64,000 nt of DNA from Synechococcales cyanobacterium C42_A2020_086 (lineage in GTDB: Bacteria > Cyanobacteriota > Cyanobacteriia > Elainellales > Elainellaceae): NCBI GenBank assembly GCA_015272325.1, contig JACYLU010000007.1, positions 1 to 64,000 of the forward strand. The letters run 5' to 3'. Positions 43,980 to 54,254 of this stretch are shown here, in pieces. The notes below the pieces were generated by a model. That model was not told where the DNA came from. It worked only from the letters and a program-made list of their open reading frames with translations, and searched no databases. Numbering within the stretch: position 1 is the stretch's first letter; each line of letters starts with the position of its first letter. Both the position numbers and the translations under genes were made by a program.

Positions 43980-46685
43980 TTGAACGTGCCGTCTTCAAAA
44001 ACATTTCATCAAAAAACAGGCTTGCGGAACGGTTTAGCAGCAGGAGAGAACGGCATAGTAGGAATTAACGGGTATGAGGAGAGCGCTGATCCAGTGACTC
44101 AGGAGTTTCACATCTCGGTAACGCCAGTTGGTAATGAGCGGTTTTTGGTGCGCACTGAAAAGGTAGCGCCGGGTGTACCCTTGGCAGAAGAACAGTTGAT
44201 CTGGCGGGTTGAGGAGTGGTTGATGCAAGCTCGCCAGCTCATGAATGATCCCCTTCAAGGATTACTGCAGGGCGAAGCATATACCAATTACGGCGATGCT
44301 GGAGAGGCGGGATCACGGTCACTACAAACCCAGCCGCTGCCGAGTCTGGTGGAGCTAGGGCAAGAACTCTATCGGTCGCTCTTTCAGCAAACCCTGCGCG
44401 ATAGTTGGGTGATTGCTCAAGGCGTGGCTCAAAATCGACGGGAAGCGCTGCGGCTGCGGTTAGGGCTGAAGGGGAGCCAGTTGCCGCGTTTGCCATGGGA
44501 AGTGATGTATGGCACCGATCTGCCAACGGGGCAGGTGCGGCCGCAGAGTGGTTGGTCAGTGACACCTCGCCCGTTGACGGCTGGGACGCGGGTGATCTTC
44601 TCACGCTATCAGCTCGGGACACGGCTTGCTGAAGAGAGCTTGCTGCCAGAGGCGGATCAAACCCTGCGCATTCTGATGGTGGTATCAGCCCCTAGCGATC
44701 AAGAGCAGCTAAAGCTCTACCGTGAGGTAAAGCAACTCCAGCAAGAGCTGCAGGCTCAGGCCAGTTTAGTGTCAGATGGGCCCGTGGGCACCATGCCTGA
44801 CATTCAGCTGCACATCCTGAACCAACCCGGACGAGAACAGCTCACCCAGGCCCTAGAGCAGGGACGATATCAAGTGTTGCACTATGCGGGCCATAGCGAT
44901 TTGGGAGCTGCTGGCGGCAGTCTTTATCTGGTGAATAGCCGCACGGGCCTGACCGAAATTCTCACAGGAGATGACCTAGCTGGGCTATTGGTGAATAACG
45001 GCATTCGTCTGGCCGTGTTCAACTCCTGCCGGGGGGCCTACACGGCAACGGCCGATCCGCGCAGCCGTCAAGAGCGCAATTTAGCCGAGGCACTCGTTAC
45101 CCATGGCATTCCGGCGGTGCTGGCTATGGCAGAGCAAATTCCCGACAATGTGGCGTTGAATCTCACCGGGCTGTTCTACCGGAATCTCAAGCTGGGCTAC
45201 CCTATTGATCTCAGCCTGAGTCGGGCGCGGCAGGGGTTAATCTCCGCCTATGGTTCACATCAGCTCTACTGGGCACTGCCGATTCTATATCTGCATCCTG
45301 GATTTGACGGCTACTTGGTTCAGGGCGACCACAACACTCACAATCCCGCCGATCGGCTGGTCGTGATGCCGCAATCTGCTAGCCCCTTACCACTGCTGCG
45401 GCAGGAAATGCCACCCCCTCCGCCACCCAAGGCAATTACGCCGCCGCCGCCCGCTACGCTGTCGATTACGCCCCCACCCATTGCGCCAGTGGTGACGCCA
45501 CCGCTGACGGACCCACTTCCTACGGAAGACTGGGAACTCGATCTGGATGAAATTAGCGCTGGATCAGAAGACGAGGGCAGCGATTACACCGAAGACGACG
45601 CCGCGATGATTGCTGATATGCTGCGGCAGCTTGCTCCGGCTCCACCCCCTGTCCAGGGAAACAGCCTAGAACCCCATGGCGAGAGCAGTACCGGAACCAG
45701 CACAGCAGTGTCCGCCATTACGGAACCATCCGCTTCAGTGCCAGCTGCCCCGGCATCCAGCGCAACGGTCGTTCAGGTTGAGAGTCGCCTTCCTGCCAGC
45801 ACTGCTGCACCAGTGGTCGCCACCGGAACGGCCATCCCAGCCGGACAGCAAACTATTGCGCCAGCAGCTGACGGGTCGGGAAGTCGGACTTTACCGAGGC
45901 GCAATCGCGATTGGCGACGGTTGATTCTGCTGCCTCTGTTAGGTGCCATAGGGTTAGCCCTGGGCATTTGGGGCTATCAGACGATGCCGCCATCGTGGTT
46001 GCCTCAGACAGCCGACCAAACACAGAACGGTGAGGATGCTGACGCAGCGTTTTCCCTGGATCCGGAGCAGTCTAGCGGCGAGCTGAAGGCACTGGCACAA
46101 GAAGCCTTTCAGGAAGAACAGATTCCCCAGGGTATCGCAGCGACAACCGCCCTGCTCGATCGCGGAGCACTGGCAGAAGCGGCGGCCGCTCTCACGGCTG
46201 TACCTGACACTCTGGAAGCAGATGCGGCCGTGAATTTCTTGCGCGGGCGATTGGCGTGGCAGTCCGTGAAGGCGGGCGACAAGAACTATAGCATCGCCGA
46301 CGCTCGGCGCTTCTGGGAAAGCGCTGTAGAGGCTGAACCCAGTAACCTGCTCTATCATCAGGCTCTCGGGTTCACCTACTATGCAGAAGGCAATTCTGAA
46401 AAAGCGATTCAGGTCTGGAATATCGTATTTTCCTCGGCGGACATTAACTCGACAGAAGCCCTAGGCACCTATGCGGGGATTGCCTTGGCGCTGAGGCAAG
46501 CGGCTGCCAATCAGCCCCCTGAACAGCGAGACAAATTTGTGCTGAATGCCTTCCAGCTATACCAAATGGTGATGAGTCGCGACAAGGAGCGATTCCAACC
46601 AGATGCCCTACGGCAAAACTGGCTGTGGACCGAGACCGCCGTCAAGGAGTGGACAGCCCTGGGACAGGCGAGACCAGGATCGTAG
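43980..46685 (+). CDS. CHAT-domain (caspase-like) protein with membrane segment and TPR-like tail
   Basis: 901 residues. The N-terminal ~150 residues are unassigned. The CHAT domain (~155-445) carries the catalytic dyad: His305 in HYAGHSD and Cys350 in FNSCRGA. A Pro/Ala-rich low-complexity region (~475-640) follows, with an acidic patch. One membrane segment lies at ~648-668, and the C-terminal helical TPR-like region is at ~690-890 (LRGRLAW...YHQALGFTYYAEGNSEKAIQVWN). CHAT proteases are cysteine peptidases of the caspase/separase fold. The start is uncertain: TTG 43980 or GTG 43986. It may face the cytoplasm with a periplasmic sensor, or the reverse. Confidence 0.82.
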   Translation: MNVPSSKTFHQKTGLRNGLAAGENGIVGINGYEESADPVTQEFHISVTPVGNERFLVRTEKVAPGVPLAEEQLIWRVEEWLMQARQLMNDPLQGLLQGEAYTNYGDAGEAGSRSLQTQPLPSLVELGQELYRSLFQQTLRDSWVIAQGVAQNRREALRLRLGLKGSQLPRLPWEVMYGTDLPTGQVRPQSGWSVTPRPLTAGTRVIFSRYQLGTRLAEESLLPEADQTLRILMVVSAPSDQEQLKLYREVKQLQQELQAQASLVSDGPVGTMPDIQLHILNQPGREQLTQALEQGRYQVLHYAGHSDLGAAGGSLYLVNSRTGLTEILTGDDLAGLLVNNGIRLAVFNSCRGAYTATADPRSRQERNLAEALVTHGIPAVLAMAEQIPDNVALNLTGLFYRNLKLGYPIDLSLSRARQGLISAYGSHQLYWALPILYLHPGFDGYLVQGDHNTHNPADRLVVMPQSASPLPLLRQEMPPPPPPKAITPPPPATLSITPPPIAPVVTPPLTDPLPTEDWELDLDEISAGSEDEGSDYTEDDAAMIADMLRQLAPAPPPVQGNSLEPHGESSTGTSTAVSAITEPSASVPAAPASSATVVQVESRLPASTAAPVVATGTAIPAGQQTIAPAADGSGSRTLPRRNRDWRRLILLPLLGAIGLALGIWGYQTMPPSWLPQTADQTQNGEDADAAFSLDPEQSSGELKALAQEAFQEEQIPQGIAATTALLDRGALAEAAAALTAVPDTLEADAAVNFLRGRLAWQSVKAGDKNYSIADARRFWESAVEAEPSNLLYHQALGFTYYAEGNSEKAIQVWNIVFSSADINSTEALGTYAGIALALRQAAANQPPEQRDKFVLNAFQLYQMVMSRDKERFQPDALRQNWLWTETAVKEWTALGQARPGS

Positions 46686-46710
46686 ATTCGACGACTCGAG
46701 CAGGTCGCTG

Positions 46711-46736
46711 ATCTGTTCTGATCTGTTCTGATCTGT
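46711..46736. repeat. 10-bp tandem repeat (ATCTGTTCTG)
   Basis: ATCTGTTCTG occurs twice perfectly and a third time partially between the ends of the CHAT gene and glcF. It has no obvious terminator structure. Confidence 0.8.
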
Positions 46737-46748
46737 CAACTCTATCAA

Positions 46749-48200
46749 TCAGTCCGGGTCGATCCGGGAATCGAGCTGAATGCCGCGGATCGAGTAGTCG
46801 AGCAGCTTCATGGGGTGCAGCACCGGCACTGACTTGCCTTGGAGCTTCAAATGCTTCAAGATTTGCAGCGAGCAGCCGGGATTGGAAGAGGCAATCAGGG
46901 TCGCACCTGTATTCAGCAGATTCGTTACTTTCTGCTGCCCGAGTTCTTCGGCAACGTCTGGTTGCAGCATGTTGTACACCCCCGCACTGCCGCAGCACAG
47001 CGCCGCATCGATCGGCTCACGCAGAGTAACACCGGGAATTTGCCGCAGAAGCTGCCGGGGTTGCAGGCTAATTTTCTGCCCGTGCAGCAAATGGCAGGCG
47101 TCTTGATAGACAATCGTCAATGGTTCAGATTGCAAGGGGGACAAGGGTGCCGTCAGCCCCACAGCCGCCAGAAACTCCTGAACATCCTTGACCTTGCTGG
47201 CAAACGCTTTGGCTTTATCGCGGTAGTCGGGGTCGTCCTTCAGCAGGTGCCCGTACTCTTTGAGTGTGTGCCCGCAGCCGGCCGCATTGATGATAATCGC
47301 ATCCACCTCAGTCCCCTCAAAGCTATCGATCATCTGCCGCGCAAGGGACTGCGCCTGCTCTTCTTGCCCCTGGTGACTGGGAAGGGCCGCACAGCAGCCC
47401 TGCGATTTGGGAATGATCACCTCGCAGCCGTTGGCGCTGAGCACCCGAGCGGTTGCTTCATTGACTTCGCTAAAAAACAAGCGCTGTACACAGCCTAAAA
47501 TCATCCCCACCCGATAGCGCTGCTGCCCTTGAGCCGGCACGACGGTGGGCAGGGTATCTCGAAAGCACTGTACCGTCACCTCGGGTAGCAGTCGCTCCAT
47601 GGCATCGAGACGGGGCGACACTCGCCGCAGTAAGCCCGTAGCCCGCACGAGCTGCGGCAGCCGCAGTTTTTGATAGAGCCAGAGGGGAGCCAGCAGCCGC
47701 CGCAACCGTTCCGGATAGGGAAACAGCGAAAAAATGAGCTGCCGAAACAGGCGGTCGCTCCAGGAGCGAGAATAGTTGCGCTCGATCTGGGGACGAGTCG
47801 CCGCGATCAGCCGGTCGTAGCGCACGCCAGAAGGGCAGGTAGTGACGCAGGCCAGACAGCCGAGGCAGGAATCAAAATGCTGCACCGTCGCTGGGGAGAG
47901 CGCCGCTTCCCCTTCGTTGACAGCGTCCATCAGGTAAATGCGACCGCGGGGCGAGTCAGTTTCTTTACCGATGACGCGATAGCTAGGACAGGTAGACAGA
48001 CAAAAGCCGCAGTGCACGCAGGCATCGATTAGCTTTGGGTCCGGCGGATCGTAGGCATCGAATGTGGGGCGCTTGGCGCGGGCTGCCAGATCGCTCCAGG
48101 AGGATTCGGCAGAAGACAGCTCAGGAACTGGGTTAGAGGTATCAGGAGCGCCATCCACCGGAGTACCACTGGCAGGCTCGGGATCGTACTGCGTCGTCAT
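46749..48200 (-). CDS. glcF: glycolate oxidase iron-sulfur subunit GlcF
   Basis: 483 residues. Two 4Fe-4S motifs (CVHCGFCLSTCPS and CLGCLACVTTCPS, ~60-130) are followed by two CCG-type Cys-rich domains (CCAALPSHQG and CCGSAGVYN). This fits GlcF, which passes electrons from GlcD/GlcE during oxidation of photorespiratory glycolate. It starts 3 bases after the glcE stop, so translation is probably coupled. glcD is not in this window. Confidence 0.88.
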   Translation of the reverse strand: MTTQYDPEPASGTPVDGAPDTSNPVPELSSAESSWSDLAARAKRPTFDAYDPPDPKLIDACVHCGFCLSTCPSYRVIGKETDSPRGRIYLMDAVNEGEAALSPATVQHFDSCLGCLACVTTCPSGVRYDRLIAATRPQIERNYSRSWSDRLFRQLIFSLFPYPERLRRLLAPLWLYQKLRLPQLVRATGLLRRVSPRLDAMERLLPEVTVQCFRDTLPTVVPAQGQQRYRVGMILGCVQRLFFSEVNEATARVLSANGCEVIIPKSQGCCAALPSHQGQEEQAQSLARQMIDSFEGTEVDAIIINAAGCGHTLKEYGHLLKDDPDYRDKAKAFASKVKDVQEFLAAVGLTAPLSPLQSEPLTIVYQDACHLLHGQKISLQPRQLLRQIPGVTLREPIDAALCCGSAGVYNMLQPDVAEELGQQKVTNLLNTGATLIASSNPGCSLQILKHLKLQGKSVPVLHPMKLLDYSIRGIQLDSRIDPD

Positions 48201-48203
48201 GCG

Positions 48204-49520
48204 TTACATTCCCCCCACAAAGCGATGGGGACTGAGAAGAGATTCGGGGTCAAACTGGCGTTTAATCGTCTGCATGAGGTCTAGGGCATTGCCAGGATAG
48301 CCCCAGACATCTAATTGTTGCTTCAGCAGCAGCGGCGCTTCCAGGATCATCAAAAAGCCGCCGTGAGACTGACAGAGACCGCGCAACTCCAAAAGCTGCT
48401 TGGCAGACACATCCGCCGCAAACTGCACGGTCCCTAACCCGCTGCCGGCGTGAATCAACCCAACCGTCAGAGGGGTATCTGCCATCTGAGAAAGAATCGC
48501 CACGGCGCTAGAGGGGACTACTCCTATTTTGCAAGTAACCTGAGACAGACTGGGACGGAAGTCTATTTTTTCTCGCAATTGTTGCCATAGAGCCTGTTCC
48601 TCTGCCTCTCTATAGCTCGTTCCTGACAACGCCAGGGTTTGCCCCACCTGCAACCATTGCTCGGTCTGTTTCTCCACACCCACTTCAATGCTTTGAAAGC
48701 GGCAGAGCAGCCCTATGCAGGCTCCCAAATCAAGAGCCGCCATCGTCGCAGCCGCCAGCAACTCTACGCGGGTCGGAGTTAGAGCAGAGGCGAGTAGAGT
48801 AGCCGTCGCTTGGGCAATCGTGTCGGTGTCTCCGGTCAGCAGGACGGTACGCGAGGCCAGCGGCAGCGGATAGATACGAAAGGTGACCTGATCGAGAATG
48901 CCCAGGGTGCCATAGGAGCCGGTCATCAGCTTCATTAAGTCATAGCCGGCGACGTTTTTGACAACGCGCCCCCCCGCCTTGGCTCGCTTGCCGTCGGAGC
49001 GAACAAAGGAAATGCCAATCAGCATATCGCGAATGCCACCGTAGCGATGCCGCAGTCCGCCGGTATCTGCTGTAGCGACAATGCCCCCCAGAGTGGCTTG
49101 TTCAGGATAGGCTGGGTCCACCGCTAGGAATTGTCCGGCAGTTGCCAGGGTGTCTTGCAAATCCCGCAGCCGCAGCCCCGCCTCGGCTGTAACGGTGAGG
49201 TCGCCGCTAGCATGGTCGATCAATCGCTGCAGCCTTGCCGTACTGACGACGAGCATTACACCCTCTGCCAAACCACCCCAATGCAGTTTGCTGCCATTGC
49301 CGCAGGGCAGTATCCGCCAGCGGTGATGATGAGCGCAAGTCATAACTTCAGCGAGAGCATCGGAGGTCTCGGGATAGACCACACCAGCAATGCGAGTTTC
49401 GGGAGTAACAGCTTGAGCAACCTGCGATTTGAAGCGCGGCTCAGCCTCCTCCCAGGGAACAACGGCGGCTGCCCCCACAATCGATTCCAGGGTGGCGAGC
49501 GGTTCAGCAATAGCACTCAT
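48204..49520 (-). CDS. glcE: glycolate oxidase FAD-binding subunit GlcE
   Basis: 438 residues with an FAD_binding_4 (PCMH-type) N-terminal domain: ILPCGNGSKLHWGG, LTVTAEAGLRLRDLQDTL, GTLGILDQVTFRIYPLPL and ATLGGIVATADTGGLRHRYGG. The C-terminal oxidase-type domain is shorter than in GlcD, as is normal for GlcE. It forms the glycolate dehydrogenase with GlcD and GlcF. Transcribed ahead of glcF as one operon. Confidence 0.87.
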   Translation of the reverse strand: MSAIAEPLATLESIVGAAAVVPWEEAEPRFKSQVAQAVTPETRIAGVVYPETSDALAEVMTCAHHHRWRILPCGNGSKLHWGGLAEGVMLVVSTARLQRLIDHASGDLTVTAEAGLRLRDLQDTLATAGQFLAVDPAYPEQATLGGIVATADTGGLRHRYGGIRDMLIGISFVRSDGKRAKAGGRVVKNVAGYDLMKLMTGSYGTLGILDQVTFRIYPLPLASRTVLLTGDTDTIAQATATLLASALTPTRVELLAAATMAALDLGACIGLLCRFQSIEVGVEKQTEQWLQVGQTLALSGTSYREAEEQALWQQLREKIDFRPSLSQVTCKIGVVPSSAVAILSQMADTPLTVGLIHAGSGLGTVQFAADVSAKQLLELRGLCQSHGGFLMILEAPLLLKQQLDVWGYPGNALDLMQTIKRQFDPESLLSPHRFVGGM

Positions 49521-49738
49521 GGAGAGAAGAATCCGAAGAATAGGAACGGCAGTGGGCAGTCAATGCAGCAGCATCGGTCCTGACCTTCACTCTACCAAGA
49601 GAATCCACCAGGAGAGCACCCACCAAAAAGATCCAGGGGTTGATCAGCAGTCAGTCGGACGCTTCGGGTGTTATGCAGCCGCTTGTCTCGGGCACCTTAA
49701 CGCCTGTGTAGCAAGGTCAAAACCGAGAGGTCAACCAG

Positions 49739-50593
49739 ATGGGAGGGTTCAATCGCGCCGTGTCGTCGGGTTCTGTGCCATTAGCAGAGGCGATCGGGCA
49801 AACCTGGATTATTGCCTACAAAGAAGCAACCGAACCTCTAGAGCAGGCTCTCACCCAGGCCGGCTTCACCTGTGGCGTGCTGCGGCAGCAAGACCATCCC
49901 GAATATGCCGCTTATGCATCCGCCTATCGCTGCTTACTGAACCACCAGCAAGCCTGGCAGCGCGCCGCCCAGTCGTCTCAACCAACGCTAATTGTAGAGG
50001 CCGATTTTGTGCCCGTACGCCATATCGGTCAACTGCCGCTTCCTTTCCCGCTCCAGCAGCCAGTGGGCATTGCCTGGCTCTACACCTGCGCCCCCCAGCT
50101 CTACAGCGTCAGCCCTGAGGGATTTGGCGAAGGCTACTCTACGGCCCTAGTTGCCTATATCGTCACGCCGCAAGGAGCGCAGCAGCTCTGTGAACTGGTA
50201 GACCACATCACTCAAAGGCACGGTACCCAATACAACTGCTTCGATTCTGAAATTGACCGATTTTTACGCGATCGACAGCTCAAGAACTACATTGCCTTCC
50301 GCAACTATGGCGAGCATGGCGGCATCCCCAACCCCGAGCATCGGCACAACGGCATGAGCGGCATCCATCGAGCAGATGTACTCTATGGTGAACTCGCCTT
50401 TATGCCGGCCTACGCTGCTGCTGCCCCTAATCAACACCTGACGCTGCTGCAATCACGATTGCATGCCCGTGTCAAGGGCATTGCCCGGCTGCTCGTCGGC
50501 AAGTTTCTGCGGCTCAAGATCCTGCGACGATCGTCTGCTCCGAAGCGTCTACTCGGGTTCGCCCTGGGGCGGCAGTTCTCGCTTTATCTGTAA
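49739..50593 (+). CDS. GT25-like glycosyltransferase (LPS biosynthesis family)
   Basis: 284 residues. An N-terminal strand (WIIAYKEATEPLEQALTQAGF) is followed by SAYRCLLNHQQAWQRAAQ...TLIVEADFVPV. This matches the region of GT25 enzymes that ends with an acidic E/D-x-D motif. STALVAYIVTPQGAQQLCE and DSEIDRFLRD also fit. The C-terminus (~225-284) is basic and extended. It would add a sugar to a surface glycan. Its 3' end overlaps the convergent map gene by 80 bases. The first ~20 residues are uncertain. Confidence 0.68.
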   Translation: MGGFNRAVSSGSVPLAEAIGQTWIIAYKEATEPLEQALTQAGFTCGVLRQQDHPEYAAYASAYRCLLNHQQAWQRAAQSSQPTLIVEADFVPVRHIGQLPLPFPLQQPVGIAWLYTCAPQLYSVSPEGFGEGYSTALVAYIVTPQGAQQLCELVDHITQRHGTQYNCFDSEIDRFLRDRQLKNYIAFRNYGEHGGIPNPEHRHNGMSGIHRADVLYGELAFMPAYAAAAPNQHLTLLQSRLHARVKGIARLLVGKFLRLKILRRSSAPKRLLGFALGRQFSLYL

Positions 50594-51431
50594 TGGAATC
50601 TGTAATGGATCGGTGATGGCCTAGGGGTGCTCCGTCTTCAGCCGTCGCAAGAGCCGGGCTAAGCGTCAAGACCTCAACGCCGGTTTCGGTTACGGCAACA
50701 GTGTGCTCAAACTGCGCCGACAGCTTACGGTCTTTGGTGACTGCCGTCCATTTATCGGCTAAGACCTCGACTTCCCAGGTGCCTTCGTTGATCATCGGTT
50801 CAATCGTGAACACCATTCCTGGTCTCAGCTTTTTGCCCTTGCCGCGCGTGCCGTAATGAGGAATCTGGGGAGCAGTGTGGAAGATCCGCCCCACGCCATG
50901 ACCGACAAAATCGCGCACCACCGAAAACCCCTGCGACTCGGCATACTCCTGAATCGCAGCACCAATATCACCAATTCTGGCTCCTGGCTTCACTGCCCGG
51001 ATGCCCCGCCACATACATTCCTGGGTCACTTCCACTAAGCGACGGGCCAGAGGCGACGGTTCCCCGACCAAAAAGGTGCGCGAGGTATCGCCGTGATAGC
51101 CATCTACCAAAGGCGTCACGTCGATATTAATAATGTCGCCGTCTCTTAGGATCTGCTTAGCACTGGGGATGCCGTGACACACCACTTCATTGACGCTGGT
51201 GCAAATAGACTTGGGAAAGGGATTGTCGCTGCCGCTGGGATACCCCAAGGGGGCGCTGCGTGCTCCATGGGCCTGCGTCCATGCTTCGGCGGCATCGTTA
51301 AGTTCCAGGGTGGTGACTCCTGGTTTGACCATCGGCGCCAGATAGTCGAGCAGCTCTGCTGCCATCCGCCCTGCCTGCCGCATTTTGTCAATTTCTCGCT
51401 TTGATAACAGGACAATCGGTTCGTTATCCAT
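50514..51431 (-). CDS. map: type I methionine aminopeptidase with C-terminal extension
   Basis: 305 residues. The pita-bread core has the five metal ligands: NIDVTPLVDGYHGDTSR (two Asp), GHGVGRIFH (His), FTIEPM (Glu) and QFEHTV (Glu). It removes N-terminal Met from new proteins. The last ~45 residues (ATAEDGAPLGHHRSITD...) exceed the family end and are low complexity; they are encoded in DNA overlapping the convergent GT25-like gene, so the overlap is due to this extension. Confidence 0.9.
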   Translation of the reverse strand: MDNEPIVLLSKREIDKMRQAGRMAAELLDYLAPMVKPGVTTLELNDAAEAWTQAHGARSAPLGYPSGSDNPFPKSICTSVNEVVCHGIPSAKQILRDGDIINIDVTPLVDGYHGDTSRTFLVGEPSPLARRLVEVTQECMWRGIRAVKPGARIGDIGAAIQEYAESQGFSVVRDFVGHGVGRIFHTAPQIPHYGTRGKGKKLRPGMVFTIEPMINEGTWEVEVLADKWTAVTKDRKLSAQFEHTVAVTETGVEVLTLSPALATAEDGAPLGHHRSITDSITDKARTAAPGRTRVDASEQTIVAGS

Positions 51432-51655
51432 GGAACACTCTATTTACTCTGCTAGGGGTTAACATCCTCCATCCCTAGTTTAGTGGTCTGTCTCCTCTCC
51501 TGCATGTCAATCTCCCGTTTCTCAGATTTATAAAGCTGAATTCTGAACTACCGTGAGGAATTCCGTTTGCTACCTCCACCTAGAAAACTCCTCTTTCACA
51601 GGAATCCCCAGAAGAATTTATTTTGGTGGTCAACTAGGTGCACAAACTCTGGTAG

Positions 51656-52852
<1,197 letters not shown>

Positions 52853-52962
52853 GACCTGACGGGGCGGCTCAGTCGATGAGTAGATGCCTGTTCGTGGCTC
52901 TGTTGCCCAGCGTCCTGATTTTGTTTTTCCAACATCTGCCTAAACGTTTCTAACCTCCCTGT

Positions 52963-54093
52963 ATGCGAATTGCTCTCTTCACAGAAACCTTCTTGCCCAA
53001 GGTTGATGGCATTGTGACGCGCCTCAGTCACACGGTCGATCATTTGCAGCGCATGGGCGATCAGGTAATGGTGGTCTCGCCCGATGGCGGGTTGAGCGAA
53101 TATCGGGGAGCAACAATCTATGGTGTGCCGGGGTTTCCGCTGCCGCTATACCCGGAGTTGAAGCTAGCTCTGCCACGACCCTCCATCCGGCAGGCACTGG
53201 AGCAGTTTCGTCCCGACTTGATCCACATCGTGAATCCGGCGGTGCTGGGGTTGGGTGGGCTGTATTACGCAAAATCCCTCGATGTACCGCTGGTGGCGTC
53301 GTACCACACCCATCTGCCCAAGTACCTGGAACATTACGGGCTAGGGATGCTGGAAGGGTTGATGTGGGAGCTGCTGAAGGTGGTTCACAACCAGGCGCAG
53401 ATCAATCTCTGCACCTCGACGGCGATGCAGGATGCTCTCACCTCCCACGGCATCGAGCGGGTTGAAGTGTGGCAGAAAGGCGTGGATACCGAGCTGTTTC
53501 AGCCCCATCTGGCAAGTCGAGACGTGCGGGACCAGCTTTCCCAAGGGCATCCGGATAGTCCGCTGCTGCTCTACGTGGGGCGGCTCTCGGCGGAAAAAGA
53601 AATCGACCGCATCAAGCCGGTGCTGGAGGCGATTCCGGGTGCCCGCTTGGCGTTAGTCGGAGATGGCCCCTACCGACCGGAGCTAGAGAAGCACTTTGAA
53701 GGCACGCCCACCTTCTTTGCTGGCTATCGCACTGGGGTTGATCTGGCGGCTGCTTTTGCCTCGGCCGATGCCTTTGTGTTTCCGTCACGCACTGAAACCC
53801 TGGGGCTAGTGTTGCTAGAAGCGATGGCGGCGGGCTGTCCGGTGATTGCAGCGAATGCGGGCGGCATCCCCGATATTGTCACCGACGGCGTCAACGGCTA
53901 CTTGTTTGACCCCGATGACGAACAGGGCGCGATCACCGCTACTCAACGCCTGCTCAGCCACTCCCATGAGCGAGACACCCTACGCCAAAACGCCCGGCAA
54001 GAGGCAGAACGTTGGGGCTGGGCCGCCGCCACTCGCCAGCTTCAAGACTTTTACCGCTCGGTATTGGCGCAGGCAATGCCTACGGCTGCTTAG
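52963..54093 (+). CDS. sqdX: sulfoquinovosyltransferase SqdX (SQDG synthase)
   Basis: 376 residues, GT4 family. It opens MRIALFTETFLPKVDGIVTRL, the typical SqdX start. The N-terminal acceptor half includes HIVNPAVLGLGGLYYA. The C-terminal donor domain has LLYVGRLSAEKEID and the EX7E motif in GLVLLEAMAAGCPVIAANAGG. It transfers sulfoquinovose to diacylglycerol at the membrane. It lies 110 bases after sqdB. Confidence 0.93.
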   Translation: MRIALFTETFLPKVDGIVTRLSHTVDHLQRMGDQVMVVSPDGGLSEYRGATIYGVPGFPLPLYPELKLALPRPSIRQALEQFRPDLIHIVNPAVLGLGGLYYAKSLDVPLVASYHTHLPKYLEHYGLGMLEGLMWELLKVVHNQAQINLCTSTAMQDALTSHGIERVEVWQKGVDTELFQPHLASRDVRDQLSQGHPDSPLLLYVGRLSAEKEIDRIKPVLEAIPGARLALVGDGPYRPELEKHFEGTPTFFAGYRTGVDLAAAFASADAFVFPSRTETLGLVLLEAMAAGCPVIAANAGGIPDIVTDGVNGYLFDPDDEQGAITATQRLLSHSHERDTLRQNARQEAERWGWAAATRQLQDFYRSVLAQAMPTAA

Positions 54094-54144
54094 AGGTCAC
54101 CTGCTTGCTAGTTTTCCACAGGCGCTGGGAATTCTGAAGGGGAA

Positions 54145-54214
54145 CCTGAAGCCCTGAGCGCCGGTGGAGCTGGCTCGGTTTCCAACCCGTGCTCCCGGTG
54201 GAGACGGCTTCAGG
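54145..54214 (+). other. nested hairpin, terminator of sqdX or leader element of the cyclase gene
   Basis: CCTGAAGCC (54145-54153) pairs perfectly with GGCTTCAGG (54206-54214). Inside, GGAGC (54166-54170) pairs with GCTCC (54191-54195), and GGTT pairs with AACC around a TCC loop. ACGTTTATTTCT follows, a weak T-rich tail. No known family recognised. Confidence 0.55.
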
Positions 54215-54254
54215 ACGTTTATTTCTCCTGGAAGCTTAGTCTGACCAAGCATTT

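Noticed and set aside
46839-47498. 219-codon plus-strand frame inside glcF
   Set aside because: Shadow of a gene with two 4Fe-4S motifs and CCG domains.
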